Positions 26,442 through 35,342 of a stretch of 64,000 nt of DNA are shown here, in pieces (the first letter of the stretch is position 1; each line of letters starts with the position of its first letter). A model generated the notes under the pieces. The model did no database searches, was not told where the DNA came from, and worked only from the letters and a program-made list of their open reading frames with translations. The DNA lies in contig NZ_AAVU01000009.1 of assembly GCF_000169095.1 (NCBI RefSeq), forward strand, positions 62,001 through 126,000. The letters are read 5' to 3'. Source of the stretch: Lyngbya sp. PCC 8106. Lineage in GTDB: Bacteria; Cyanobacteriota; Cyanobacteriia; Cyanobacteriales; Microcoleaceae. A program made the position numbers and the translations under genes.

Positions 26442-26972
26442 ATGGATATTAAAGAATTCCTTGAACTTTCAGAGGGAAAGTGGTTTTCTCAACGCACAAT
26501 TCATAACTTATCCTCCGGAGAATTGCAGGCGGGAAAATCTAACCTAACAATTGATCTTTTACCTGAAAATGAACCCACTGTTGTCCAACTATGCGAACAT
26601 TACCAAGTGAATCCTAGCGAGGCTTGGAAAGGATTAAAATTTAGTTGGGAAGGAACAGTAGACAGTGACTCCAAAAAGCAAATCGGATCAACGATTGTAC
26701 TTCCTTTAATCGATGATAACTCACCCCAAGCGGGTCAATTTTTGCAAACTAGACCGGGTTCTGATCAGTCTCCCCTCAAAACCTCTAAAGGTCGTTATCT
26801 TTTAGGAGAGGATGAGGTTTTAGTTTTGACGACAGAAACCGATACATTTTCGGTAGAAGAACGGTTATGGTATCTGATGCCAAATTTACGATTACGAACG
26901 AGCGTGGTTAAACAAAATAATGGCTTAACCCAAGCTTCTTTTTGCTCGGAAATTCGTATGGGTGTGAAGTAA
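26442..26972 (+). CDS. Phycobiliprotein chromophore lyase, CpcS/CpeS family
   Basis: Attaches phycobilins to cysteines of phycobiliproteins (typically Cys84 of beta or allophycocyanin subunits). The 176-aa protein has the lipocalin-like family pattern: 'MDIKEFLELSEGKWFSQRTIHNLS', 'GKSNLTIDLL', 'WEGTVDSD', 'GRYLLGEDEVLVLTTETDTFSVEERLWYLMPNLRLRTSVV'. Which subfamily (S, T or U) cannot be told by eye. The ATG at 26442 is used, as the codon before it (TTG, 26439) has no support. It follows cph2, so light sensing and pigment maturation genes lie side by side. Confidence 0.88.
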   Translation: MDIKEFLELSEGKWFSQRTIHNLSSGELQAGKSNLTIDLLPENEPTVVQLCEHYQVNPSEAWKGLKFSWEGTVDSDSKKQIGSTIVLPLIDDNSPQAGQFLQTRPGSDQSPLKTSKGRYLLGEDEVLVLTTETDTFSVEERLWYLMPNLRLRTSVVKQNNGLTQASFCSEIRMGVK

Positions 26973-26991
26973 GCCGTCACCCGTGACCGGG

Positions 26992-27019
26992 GTAGGGGAA
27001 ATTGATCAATTGCCCCTAC
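26992..27019. other. 28-bp near-perfect palindrome between convergent genes
   Basis: GTAGGGG ... CCCCTAC with an AATTGATCAATT core; a single mismatched pair interrupts it. It lies between the ends of the lyase gene and the SH3 protein gene. It may act as a bidirectional stop for transcription, though no T-run follows. A similar GTAGGGGCG repeat remnant is at about 6390-6420 on the other strand. Confidence 0.5.
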
Positions 27020-27032
27020 GATAAACAGTTGA

Positions 27033-27677
27033 TTAACGGCACATAATTAAAGTATTGGCGGAGATAAAACCCGCTAACGGTTCAACAATTTCTACCCAAT
27101 TGCGAGGTTCATTATTGACATCGCCAACGAGTTGATAATCCTCAACCAGATAAACTTCTTGACCTGTCGGAACTCCTCCCACCCGAGACGAAAAGCGAGA
27201 CGGCCTCGCCCGGACAGCTACCCCTCTCGGGGCTGCCCGTCGGTCAATACGACGACACAGAGACGCACTTTGTTGGGGAGGCTGAGAAATGAGATCATCG
27301 GAACACAATACTAAGTTACTCCGTCCGTCTGGATAACCATTAGAAATAAATCCACGTATAGGATAGGTAATTTCGATCCAAGTCCGACCTCCTGGCCCAC
27401 GAATCCCTTCAGAATTGCGAACAAGAGTCACTTCATCTCTATAACGCACTCCCCCAACCCGAGGAGAATTCGGGGTAGGTCGCCGACGAATGGCTAAACC
27501 TTGAGGTTCAAACACTTGACGACACAGATCCGATGTCGTTTGACCCACTCGACTTTCAGAGGGCAAAAACTTAGACGGAGTAGTTTTTTGCTCCGCGATC
27601 GCCTGAGACTGAAGCCCGATCACAATTAGCAATAAACCACTTAGCCCGGACACCCACCGAGATCTAGAATAGAACAT
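27033..27677 (-). CDS. Secreted protein with two SH3b-like domains
   Basis: A 214-aa exported protein with a signal peptide (hydrophobic stretch, cleavage near AIAEQ). It has two similar halves: 'LCRQVFEPQGLAIRRRPTPNSPRVGGVRYRDEVTLV' and 'LCRRIDRRAAPRGVAVRARPSRFSSRVGGVPTGQEVYLV', each ending in a (L/I)xxC segment. This is the bacterial SH3 pattern, often binding cell-wall peptides. Each half has two cysteines that may pair. The ATG at 27677 fits the signal peptide; an upstream in-frame ATG at 27740 would add 21 residues. No catalytic domain is present. Confidence 0.75.
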   Translation of the reverse strand: MFYSRSRWVSGLSGLLLIVIGLQSQAIAEQKTTPSKFLPSESRVGQTTSDLCRQVFEPQGLAIRRRPTPNSPRVGGVRYRDEVTLVRNSEGIRGPGGRTWIEITYPIRGFISNGYPDGRSNLVLCSDDLISQPPQQSASLCRRIDRRAAPRGVAVRARPSRFSSRVGGVPTGQEVYLVEDYQLVGDVNNEPRNWVEIVEPLAGFISANTLIMCR

Positions 27678-27760
27678 ATTTTCCCGTTCAACTCCTAACA
27701 AACCCACACACTTGAACAGTCCAAGCAAAATTGCTTTCAAACCCCTGCAATTGAGAATAA

Positions 27761-28750
27761 TTAGAATTGTCTCAAAAAACGTAAATCACTGGCATAGACA
27801 CGGCGAATATCATCAAGCTGATGCAAAACCATCGCAAAGCGTTCGACCCCAAATCCGGCGGCAAATCCGGTATATTGCTCTGGATCATAGCCCACCGCTT
27901 GCAAGACATTGGGATCAACCATCCCACAACCCAAAACTTCTAACCATTTCCCCTGCCATTGTAAATCCACTTCAGCCGAGGGTTCAGTAAACGGGAAATA
28001 ACTCGCCCGGAACCGAATTGGTAAATCTCCAAACATTTGACGCAAGAACTCTTTAATCGTGCCTTTGAGGTCACTAAAACGCAATCCTTCATCAACGGCT
28101 AACAGTTCAATTTGATGAAACACGGCGGCATGAGTCGCATCAACGCTATCCCGGCGATAAACCCGACCCGGTACTATTACTCGTAACGGAGGTTTATGTT
28201 GTTCCATGTAGCGAATTTGCACCGGAGAAGTATGGGTTCGCAACAAGTTCCCACCAGGGAGATAAAAAGTATCCTGCATATCTCGCGCCGGATGATCTGG
28301 GGGCATATTCAAGGCTTCAAAGTTATAGTAATCACTTTCCATATCTGGCCCGGTGGCGACGGTATAACCTAAACCGACAAAAATATCCAGGGCGCGATCA
28401 ATAATGCCATTAAGCGGGTGAATTTGACCTTGAGGGCGATAAATTCCCGGCATGGTCACATCTAGGGTTTCACTTTGGAGTTGGGCTTCTAGTTGGGCGG
28501 CTTGCAGGGCGGTGCGTTTGTCGTCTAAGTCGGTTTGAATGGCTTGTTTAACTTCATTGGCCATTGCCCCAATTCGAGGACGTTCACTCGGATCGAGTTT
28601 GCCCATTGCCCCTAAGACTTTAGAAAGTTGACCTTTTTTACCAAAGTAGTTGATTCGCAACTGTTCGAGTTGATCGAGAGTTTCACAACTGGCAATTTCA
28701 TCTTGGGCATTTTGGCGTAAATCTTGGAGTTGGGTATCAATTTGAGTCAT
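27761..28750 (-). CDS. pheS: Phenylalanyl-tRNA synthetase alpha subunit
   Basis: The catalytic subunit of the class II alpha2-beta2 synthetase that charges tRNA-Phe. From the ATG at 28750 it is 329 aa, the usual length. An N-terminal coiled coil (about 10-85) is followed by the class II core with MPPDHPARDMQDTFYL, LLRTHTSPVQIRYM, the GRVYRRDSVDATH motif 2 and the GFAAGFGVERFAMVLHQLDDIR motif 3. The pheT partner is not in this window. A TTG at 28765 in frame is less likely as the start. The gene is divergent from surE with a 199-bp gap. Confidence 0.96.
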   Translation of the reverse strand: MTQIDTQLQDLRQNAQDEIASCETLDQLEQLRINYFGKKGQLSKVLGAMGKLDPSERPRIGAMANEVKQAIQTDLDDKRTALQAAQLEAQLQSETLDVTMPGIYRPQGQIHPLNGIIDRALDIFVGLGYTVATGPDMESDYYNFEALNMPPDHPARDMQDTFYLPGGNLLRTHTSPVQIRYMEQHKPPLRVIVPGRVYRRDSVDATHAAVFHQIELLAVDEGLRFSDLKGTIKEFLRQMFGDLPIRFRASYFPFTEPSAEVDLQWQGKWLEVLGCGMVDPNVLQAVGYDPEQYTGFAAGFGVERFAMVLHQLDDIRRVYASDLRFLRQF

Positions 28751-28949
28751 ATCCGGAATTTTCAATAAACAACTTTTAAGTTTAAATGATGCTTAACAGA
28801 ACAGATGGAATCAATTACAGGTTGTTCGGCGCAAAAATCCTAACATTGATCGATTAACATTACACTGATTGTTGAATGTTCGCTGTTGAGTCTTTGGTGA
28901 AACATTTATATTCTGCCCTACACCTGCACTACAATCGCAAATTGCATTT

Positions 28950-29753
28950 ATGAAACTTTTAATTAGCAATGATGACGGCATTTTTGCCCAGGGAATTCGT
29001 AGCCTTGCCAATCATCTGGCGGATGTGGGCCATGAAGTGATTGTGGTTTGTCCCGATCAAGAACGATCCGCAACAGGTCATGGTTTGACTTTACATCACC
29101 CGATTCGCGCTGAAAAGGTGGAGTCGGTTTTTCGTTCGGGCGTGGAAGCTTGGGCTTGTTCGGGAACTCCGGCTGATTGTGTAAAGTTGGCTTTGTTTGG
29201 GTTACTGGAGACACAACCGGATATTGTCCTTTCTGGGGTGAATCACGGGCCAAATTTGGGAACGGATGTTCTCTACTCGGGTACGGTGTCGGCGGCGATG
29301 GAAGGGATGATCGAAGGCATTCCCAGTATTGCGTTGAGTTTGGGAAGCTATAGCGGGCGAGAATTTCAGGGGGCGGTTCGTTTTGCGGAACGGTTGGTCA
29401 AGCAATTGGAAACCCAACCCTTGCCTCAGGCGATGTTGCTCAATGTTAACATTCCGGCGGTGGCTGAAAAAGATATTGTGGGTGTGGTGATTACTCGTCA
29501 AGGGATTCGTCGCTATGTTGATACGTTTGAAAAACGAGTTGATCCCCGTGGGAAGACTTATTATTGGTTAGCTGGGGAAGTGTTAGAAGATGCTGAAGAT
29601 CCACAACAGGCTGTCATTGATAATGATTTACCTACGGATGTACAAGCTTTACGTCAGAATTACATTACGATGACTCCCTTGCAATATAATCTCACGCACA
29701 CGACCGGATTAAAAGAGTTGCAGATCTGGCACAATCAAAACAGCACAGATTGA
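28950..29753 (+). CDS. surE: 5'/3'-nucleotidase SurE
   Basis: A survival protein acting as a phosphatase on nucleoside 5'- and 3'-monophosphates. It has the N-terminal metal motif LLISNDDGI (residues 3-11) with the adjacent Asp pair, CPDQERSATGHGLTLH and SGVNHGPNLGTDVLYSGTVSAAMEG. The length (267 aa) is normal. It is cytosolic and in a single-gene unit. No defect is seen. The 280 bp after it hold nothing I recognise. Confidence 0.95.
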   Translation: MKLLISNDDGIFAQGIRSLANHLADVGHEVIVVCPDQERSATGHGLTLHHPIRAEKVESVFRSGVEAWACSGTPADCVKLALFGLLETQPDIVLSGVNHGPNLGTDVLYSGTVSAAMEGMIEGIPSIALSLGSYSGREFQGAVRFAERLVKQLETQPLPQAMLLNVNIPAVAEKDIVGVVITRQGIRRYVDTFEKRVDPRGKTYYWLAGEVLEDAEDPQQAVIDNDLPTDVQALRQNYITMTPLQYNLTHTTGLKELQIWHNQNSTD

Positions 29754-30033
29754 GGGGCAATGGGGTGCTAGGTTGGTTGACAGATATAAGTTTTTGTGCT
29801 GATCATCTTAACTTCTTTTAGTACGGGTGTTGTTCTTTTTTCGGAATGTTAACTGACTCTATTTTTCTCAGTTGTTACGGATCCGTATTCTAGGGGTTGA
29901 TGGAATTGTCAGGAGCGTTAGACTAGATATAAAGAGCAACAAAGTGTCACATCGCTTATGCTACAAGCGTTACTACTTGGGTTCTTGGGGTCGTCAGTTT
30001 TATCTATTTGAGTTATTCTGAGTCATTTTGTCT

Positions 30034-30432
30034 ATGAACGCTGATACCTTCAATACATACTCTGTTACTTGCCCGATTTGTCATCACACAAGCATTGTGT
30101 CTTCAATGGGGGTATTGGGTGGGCTTTTTACTTGTCCTCATTGTCATACTCACTTTGTCATCAGCAACAGTGGCCATTTTGTCCGTGATCCTTTTTGTCT
30201 GAGAAAATGGGCTGTGGGACAAATGTTACGTCGCCAGAGTCATCCTTGGGCAAGAATTCGCAGAGACTTATGGCTGACTCGACGGTTTCCGTTGGCGATG
30301 TTAGTGAGTGGGATTTTATTTATTAGTTTAGCAGTCGCGGCAAATAACCAACTCAGTTCTGAACAAAATACACCCGGTATTCAGTTAGAGTCGGTGAAGG
30401 AACAAGAATCAAATTCTCAATCTTCTGAGTGA
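30034..30432 (+). CDS. Membrane protein with a zinc-ribbon N-terminus, unknown
   Basis: A 132-aa protein. The N-terminal part carries two C-x2-C(H) pairs (TCPICHH and TCPHCHTH, about residues 12-43) forming a probable zinc ribbon. A basic linker (RRQSHPWARIRRDLWLTRRFP) and one membrane helix (about 88-107, 'LAMLVSGILFISLAVAA') follow, then a polar tail. It is therefore a membrane-anchored cytosolic zinc ribbon. No family is recognised. The ATG at 30034 is preferred to the TTG two codons before it. Confidence 0.7.
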   Translation: MNADTFNTYSVTCPICHHTSIVSSMGVLGGLFTCPHCHTHFVISNSGHFVRDPFCLRKWAVGQMLRRQSHPWARIRRDLWLTRRFPLAMLVSGILFISLAVAANNQLSSEQNTPGIQLESVKEQESNSQSSE

Positions 30433-30602
30433 AGTTGAATGAATTTTATTCATGTTATTGAGTTTCATCAGCAATTTTTGCAACTTTTTTAAATCCCTAA
30501 TTTTCGATCAAATGCAATTGAATCAATCTGGGAAAAGCTGATCAAAAAAACTCAAGATATCTAGCCGTGTAATTTTGAATTAGACGAACCTTCTGATCAA
30601 GT

Positions 30603-32324
30603 TTAAATTGTTGATTTTTGAACGAGGTTTTCACAGCAGGAATTCTGGGTAGTTTGGGTTTTGTTTTTGGTGATGAGTGTCCATCCAGACACGGTACCTA
30701 AAGATTTCACTTGATCGAGTTGAAGTCGTTTTAAGCTAGCAGCATCGAGTAACAAATAAGCATGAGGAGATTGCCATTTTTGTTTCAACTCCTCATCTCC
30801 AACTGCCCGAATTTTGCGATCGCTATAAAAATTCAAGGAAGGACGAGAATAGGGATGAGAAGTATAGATTGAGTCATCGGCAGATGTTCTTTGTTGAACT
30901 AAAGCGGCGACGGGTTTAACCGGATAATCTTCGGCGAGTTCCCAAACCCAATTATTAGAACTAACAAACAAAATTAAGGAAACATACATTCCCCAAAATA
31001 AAATGATTAAAAATTGTCGATCTTTGCGATAAAGTAATAAAGCTGTGAGGGCAAATGTGAGTGATAATGAAGCTAAGGTTAACGGTAAATCAATTTCCTG
31101 TTCAGCAACCGGAAAGGCGGGAATTAAATCAGCAAAATACAGACAACCTAAGCAACCGACAAAGCTTAAAAGGGCAAAAATAGGGATGAATTTGTGGGGT
31201 AAAGGTTCAGGTAAATCTTCGAGTTGGCGATCATTTCCTTGCCATTGTCCAGTTTCGCGATCGCCTTCTCGCCAAACTTGGGCAAAATAACCACCCACGG
31301 CTAAAGCCAAAGCCGGATAAATCGGTAGAATATACCAGGGAAGTTTGGTCGTCATTAGGGAAATAGAAACGAAATAAACCCCAGTCCAAACTAAAATTAA
31401 TTTAGCCCAACTAAAATTCCGATTTTTCCACGTAAAAATGAGTCCGGGTATCCAAAACAGTTGCCAAGGCCAAGCATATTTTAAAATCTCTAGCAAATAA
31501 TACCAAGGAGCGCCTTGATTATTTTCAACAGACTCCCAAATGCGTCGCCAAGATTGAGATCCTAAATTAATCTGAAAAAACTCTTGATCATATTTTAGCC
31601 ATTGGGCAGAATACCAAATTGCCACCGGAAACAAACCCAGTAGTAACCCAAGCCAAAGATATTTACACTGAAGCAGTCGCGGCGTATCCCACGCTAAAAA
31701 GATCAAAGCGATCGCACCCAGTAACAAAGCCAGAAAAATTCCTTTGGTTAAACACAACAGTCCAAAGGCGAGTCCTGAACCGAGAGCGTAACGTAAATCT
31801 CGACGCGATCGCAAGACACAACCAAACATCATAATCAACAAAAACAGCACCGTTCCATCTAACATCGCTAACCGTCCATGTCGAACCACCGGAAGCAACG
31901 TCAGATAAACTAAAGCCGAACAAACCGCCGCAGTGCGTTGACGAAATAACTCTAAACCCACAACATAAAGCAGAGGAACAGAAGCCGCCGTTAATAGGGC
32001 AGAGGGAAAACGAGCCGTCCATTCGTGAATCCCCGCAAAGTGGTAGACTATAGCCATTAAATTATGGACAAGCGGGGGTTTGTTGAAATAAGGGCTACCA
32101 TGCAAAGTCGGATAAAGCCAGTGCAGATCTCCTTGGGCAATTTCTCGGGCAACTTGTGCAACCGTTCCTTCATCCCAGTCTCGTAGTGCCACACCGCCAA
32201 GATTGAGTCCAAACAGCAATAAAGCGGCAATGAACAGTCCGAATATCCATAAAGAATCAGTCCACTCCTGGTGATCGGGAGTTTGGTTTCTGGGCTTACC
32301 TGTCGCAAAAATTTGATGAGACAT
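30603..32324 (-). CDS. GT39/ArnT-like membrane glycosyltransferase
   Basis: A polyprenyl-phosphate sugar dependent glycosyltransferase of the GT-C fold, 573 aa. The N-terminal cytosolic piece is followed by a loop with the conserved acidic motif in LRDWDEGTVAQVAREIAQGDLHWLYPTLHGSPYFNKPPL, as in ArnT/PMT proteins. About ten to twelve membrane helices follow and a soluble C-terminal segment. The donor and acceptor cannot be read from sequence; glycan or lipid modification on the outer face of the plasma membrane is likely. It is divergent from prfB, 99 bp away. Confidence 0.85.
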   Translation of the reverse strand: MSHQIFATGKPRNQTPDHQEWTDSLWIFGLFIAALLLFGLNLGGVALRDWDEGTVAQVAREIAQGDLHWLYPTLHGSPYFNKPPLVHNLMAIVYHFAGIHEWTARFPSALLTAASVPLLYVVGLELFRQRTAAVCSALVYLTLLPVVRHGRLAMLDGTVLFLLIMMFGCVLRSRRDLRYALGSGLAFGLLCLTKGIFLALLLGAIALIFLAWDTPRLLQCKYLWLGLLLGLFPVAIWYSAQWLKYDQEFFQINLGSQSWRRIWESVENNQGAPWYYLLEILKYAWPWQLFWIPGLIFTWKNRNFSWAKLILVWTGVYFVSISLMTTKLPWYILPIYPALALAVGGYFAQVWREGDRETGQWQGNDRQLEDLPEPLPHKFIPIFALLSFVGCLGCLYFADLIPAFPVAEQEIDLPLTLASLSLTFALTALLLYRKDRQFLIILFWGMYVSLILFVSSNNWVWELAEDYPVKPVAALVQQRTSADDSIYTSHPYSRPSLNFYSDRKIRAVGDEELKQKWQSPHAYLLLDAASLKRLQLDQVKSLGTVSGWTLITKNKTQTTQNSCCENLVQKSTI

Positions 32325-32423
32325 AGATTAAGGGAATTAAAATTGCAGACACAAGCGCGAGAAATTCCCGCTAAAATCTACAGTGTAACTTTTGTTAAAG
32401 AAAGGTTGTCAGTCGAAGGTAAT

Positions 32424-33546
32424 ATGGAAGTTTTAGAAATCAAACGCGAACTCGAAACGTTATCTGAGCGCCTGGGTAAAACCCAGGACTATCTTTGACC
32501 TACGCCTACTCAATGCTAGGGTAAAAGATTTAGAGCAAATTGCTGCCCAACCCGAGTTTTGGGATGATCAAAGCACAGCTCAAAATACACTCCAAGAACT
32601 CAATGACCTCAAATCTATTTTGCAGCAATATCAGCAATGGCAGAAAACGATCGAAGATACTGATGCCATTGTAGAGTTGTTGGAGTTGGAAAGCGATGAG
32701 TCTCTGTTAGCGGAGGCAGAATCGAATCTAACCCGCCTCAATCACGATCTTGACCGTTGGGAACTCCAACAGCTTTTATCGGCTCCCTACGATAAAAATG
32801 GGGCGGTTCTGACGATTAATGCAGGCGCCGGTGGAACGGATGCTCAAGACTGGGCGGAGATGCTGCTGCGGATGTACACTCGTTGGGGAGAAGCTCACGG
32901 TTATAAGGTCTATCTAGCGGAATTGTCGGAGGGCGATGAAGCGGGAATCAAGTCGGTGACTCTGGAAATTGAGGGTCGTTATGCCTATGGTTATCTCAAG
33001 TGTGAGAAGGGGACTCATCGTTTGGTGAGGATTTCTCCGTTTAATGCCAATGGCAAGCGACAAACCAGTTTTGCTGGGGTGGAAATCATGCCGATGATTG
33101 ATCAAGGCGTACACTTGGAGATTCCTGAAAAAGATTTGGAAGTCACCACCTCCCGAGCAGGGGGAAAAGGGGGCCAGAATGTGAACAAGGTGGAAACGGC
33201 GGTGCGTATTGTTCACCTTCCAACGGGAATTGCGGTTCGTTGTACTCAGGAACGTTCACAGTTGCAAAACAAGGAAAAGGCTTTGGCATTGCTGAAGGCG
33301 AAATTGTTGATTATTGCTCAAGAACAACGCGCCCAAGAAATCGCTGAAATTCGCGGAGACTTGGTAGAGGCGGCTTGGGGAAATCAAATTCGCAACTATG
33401 TTTTCCATCCCTATCAGATGGTTAAGGATTTGCGAACGTCTGAGGAAACGACAGCGATTGATGATGTGATGAATGGTGAGTTGGATCGTTTTATTCAAGC
33501 TTATCTGCGTCAGGAAAATCAACTGGTAACGAGTGAGTCTGCTTAA
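32424..33546 (+). CDS. prfB: Peptide chain release factor 2, programmed +1 frameshift
   Basis: Recognises UGA and UAA stop codons on the ribosome and releases the peptide. The reading frame starts at ATG 32424 and meets an in-frame TGA at 32496-32498 after 24 codons. A +1 shift over CTT-TGA-C continues into the rest of the protein (349 codons from 32497). Total length is about 373 aa, the normal RF2 size. The family signatures follow: the GAGGTDAQDWAEMLLRMY segment, the codon-recognition region around 'KRQTSFAGVEIMP', and the GGQ loop in RAGGKGGQNVNKVETAVR. The site is autoregulatory: scarce RF2 favours the shift. Confidence 0.96.
32485..32499 (+). promoter_or_regulatory. RF2 +1 frameshift site
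   Basis: The string AGGACTATCTTTGAC holds an internal Shine-Dalgarno-like AGGA just upstream of the slippery CTT followed by TGA-C, as in bacterial prfB. Confidence 0.93.
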
Positions 33547-33675
33547 GGCTCAGATTTTGTATTCGTTTTCAAGGAAGGGATAAATTTGATCAATCCCTTC
33601 CAAAATTCAGGGATAAAATCTACAATCGTGTTTATTTATCAAGTTTAGAGTTGAGCAGTAGGAGGACGCAGAATA

Positions 33676-34287
33676 ATGTCCAAGATCTATAGCACCGATG
33701 AACTCATAGAAATCTTGAATGGTGAACGTAAAGCTTGTTTAGATGGAGAGCGTCTCAATTTATCTGCGACTCCGGCGGTGGGGAATCCGGTGATTGATTC
33801 TTTTCTCAAACCCGAAGGAATTCAAAAATTCACGGCTTATCAAGATTTTAAAGCGGCTATTCATCAATATCAAATTGATTACCAAGTTTCGGGGATTGTT
33901 TGGCGAGAAATTACGATTTCTGGAAAAACGCTTTGTTATCCGAGAGTTGATGATCAATTGATGGCTTTACCCCAGGATAAGTTAACGCTAAAAGCCGCGA
34001 AGTCTCAAGTTCTTGAGTTTTGGTATGAGGTGACGGGAGATATGGATTTGTATCTCAGTTTGAATGCGGGGAAAGATTATCGTCGGATTCATCCCCAAGA
34101 TGTGGATGCCATTGCTCAACGGACTGAATGGGCTTGTATTTTAAAATGGGAAAAGTCTAATTTTTTAGAAGTTTTATTACAATTGGGTTGGGGACAACCT
34201 GGAGAGGCGTCTTATCGTCGGGGATGGCCTCACTCGGGAAGTGAATCAATTCATGCGGTGAAACCGGGAAAGTCTCCCATTTGCTAA
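33676..34287 (+). CDS. Conserved hypothetical protein
   Basis: A 203-aa soluble protein with no signal or membrane segment. It contains 'YQDFKAAIHQYQIDYQVSGIVWREITISGKTLCYPRVDDQLMALPQDKLTLKAAKSQVLEFWYEVT' and ends 'GWPHSGSESIHAVKPGKSPIC'. I do not recognise a family; its even composition and a strong GGAGG ribosome site 11 bases upstream (33660-33664) make it a real gene. It sits between prfB and a nuclease pseudogene. Confidence 0.75.
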   Translation: MSKIYSTDELIEILNGERKACLDGERLNLSATPAVGNPVIDSFLKPEGIQKFTAYQDFKAAIHQYQIDYQVSGIVWREITISGKTLCYPRVDDQLMALPQDKLTLKAAKSQVLEFWYEVTGDMDLYLSLNAGKDYRRIHPQDVDAIAQRTEWACILKWEKSNFLEVLLQLGWGQPGEASYRRGWPHSGSESIHAVKPGKSPIC

Positions 34288-34386
34288 TCATTTTTTTGAT
34301 TATTTTTTGAGCCAAATTATCAAGGATTTTCATCGGGTTATTTCTTCTGCGCCCGATTTTTATCCTGTTATCTTAAAATCGTTCAG

Positions 34387-35185
34387 ATGGTTTATCCGCT
34401 TTCTGCCACTAAACTCCTAGATTACCATCGTTGTCCCCAGGCTTATTATTTTAAGTATGAACGTGGACTCAAAGCCAATGCTTTTTTTAAGTCTCCCCTC
34501 CTCGGAAAAGCACTTCACGCCGCTTTAGCACGAATTTATGGGGACTGGAACTATACTGAACCCAAACCCAGTTTAGATTGGATTCGTTTCTGTTGGCAAC
34601 GGGTTAATCATGAGTTAACCCCAGAGTTATCGACGCAAGGACTGGAAATTTTAGAATCCTATTATTATCAATATATTGCGATTTTACCTGCTTTAAGAAA
34701 GCCTGTAGCAGTAGAAGGTAAAATACAAGCTCGGTTAAATCTTTGTAATATAGAGTTTAAGATCTCTGGTCGTTACGATCGTTTAGATTGGCGAGATGAT
34801 GGACTTGAACTGATTGATTATAAGTCTTCTCGCAAAATTCGAGACTTTGAACCCGATGAAATCGATTTACAACTCGGGTTGTATTATCTTGCTCTCGAAC
34901 AACGGTATAAAAAGAGTTTGCAGCAAATGAGTCTGATTTATCTGCAACGGGCGAGAATCCATCATTTTTGAGGCAACTCCCCAACACAAACAACAAGCCC
35001 AATTAACGATTGGAGAACTGGCAACACAATTAAGAACAGATTGTGAGTGGGAACCGATTCCTGGACATCACTGTGACCGATGCAGTTATACGGGTTACTG
35101 TCCGGCAATTACAGAATCTCCTCAACCTCTACCCCAAACGGCTAAAGATCAACGTCCGCTCCAACTCACTTTAGGACTCGATTAA
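34387..35185 (+). pseudogene. RecB-like PD-(D/E)XK nuclease, frameshifted
   Basis: An AddB/Cas4-like nuclease broken near its C-terminus. The first frame (194 codons to a TGA at 34969-34971) holds the N-terminal Cys17 (YHRCPQ), GKALHAALARIY, the nuclease core GRYDRLDWRDDGLELIDYKSS with the D-x-K motif, and QLGLYYLAL. After the stop, the +1 frame continues 'EATPQHKQQAQLTIGELATQLRTDCEWEPIPGHHCDRCSYTGYCPAI' to a stop at 35185, supplying C-x2-C-x5-C. The four cysteines would hold a 4Fe-4S cluster. A run of five T's at 34965-34969, where four would keep the frame, points to a one-base insertion or a sequencing error. Confidence 0.75.
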
Positions 35186-35342
35186 ACGTGACCTAAATAA
35201 AAATGGAAAAAGTACCTGGGAGTCTGGCCGTGTTTCGACCCCAAGCACTTCTTCTACAGACCTCACTCCTCACACTGATACTAATATACACGATAATCTC
35301 AGCTTGTCAAGCGATCAGTCTGTTAAATAAATCTAAACTCAT

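Noticed and set aside
32271..32423. Upstream extension of the prfB first frame
   Set aside because: It overlaps the divergent glycosyltransferase gene start; RF2 length is right from the ATG at 32424.
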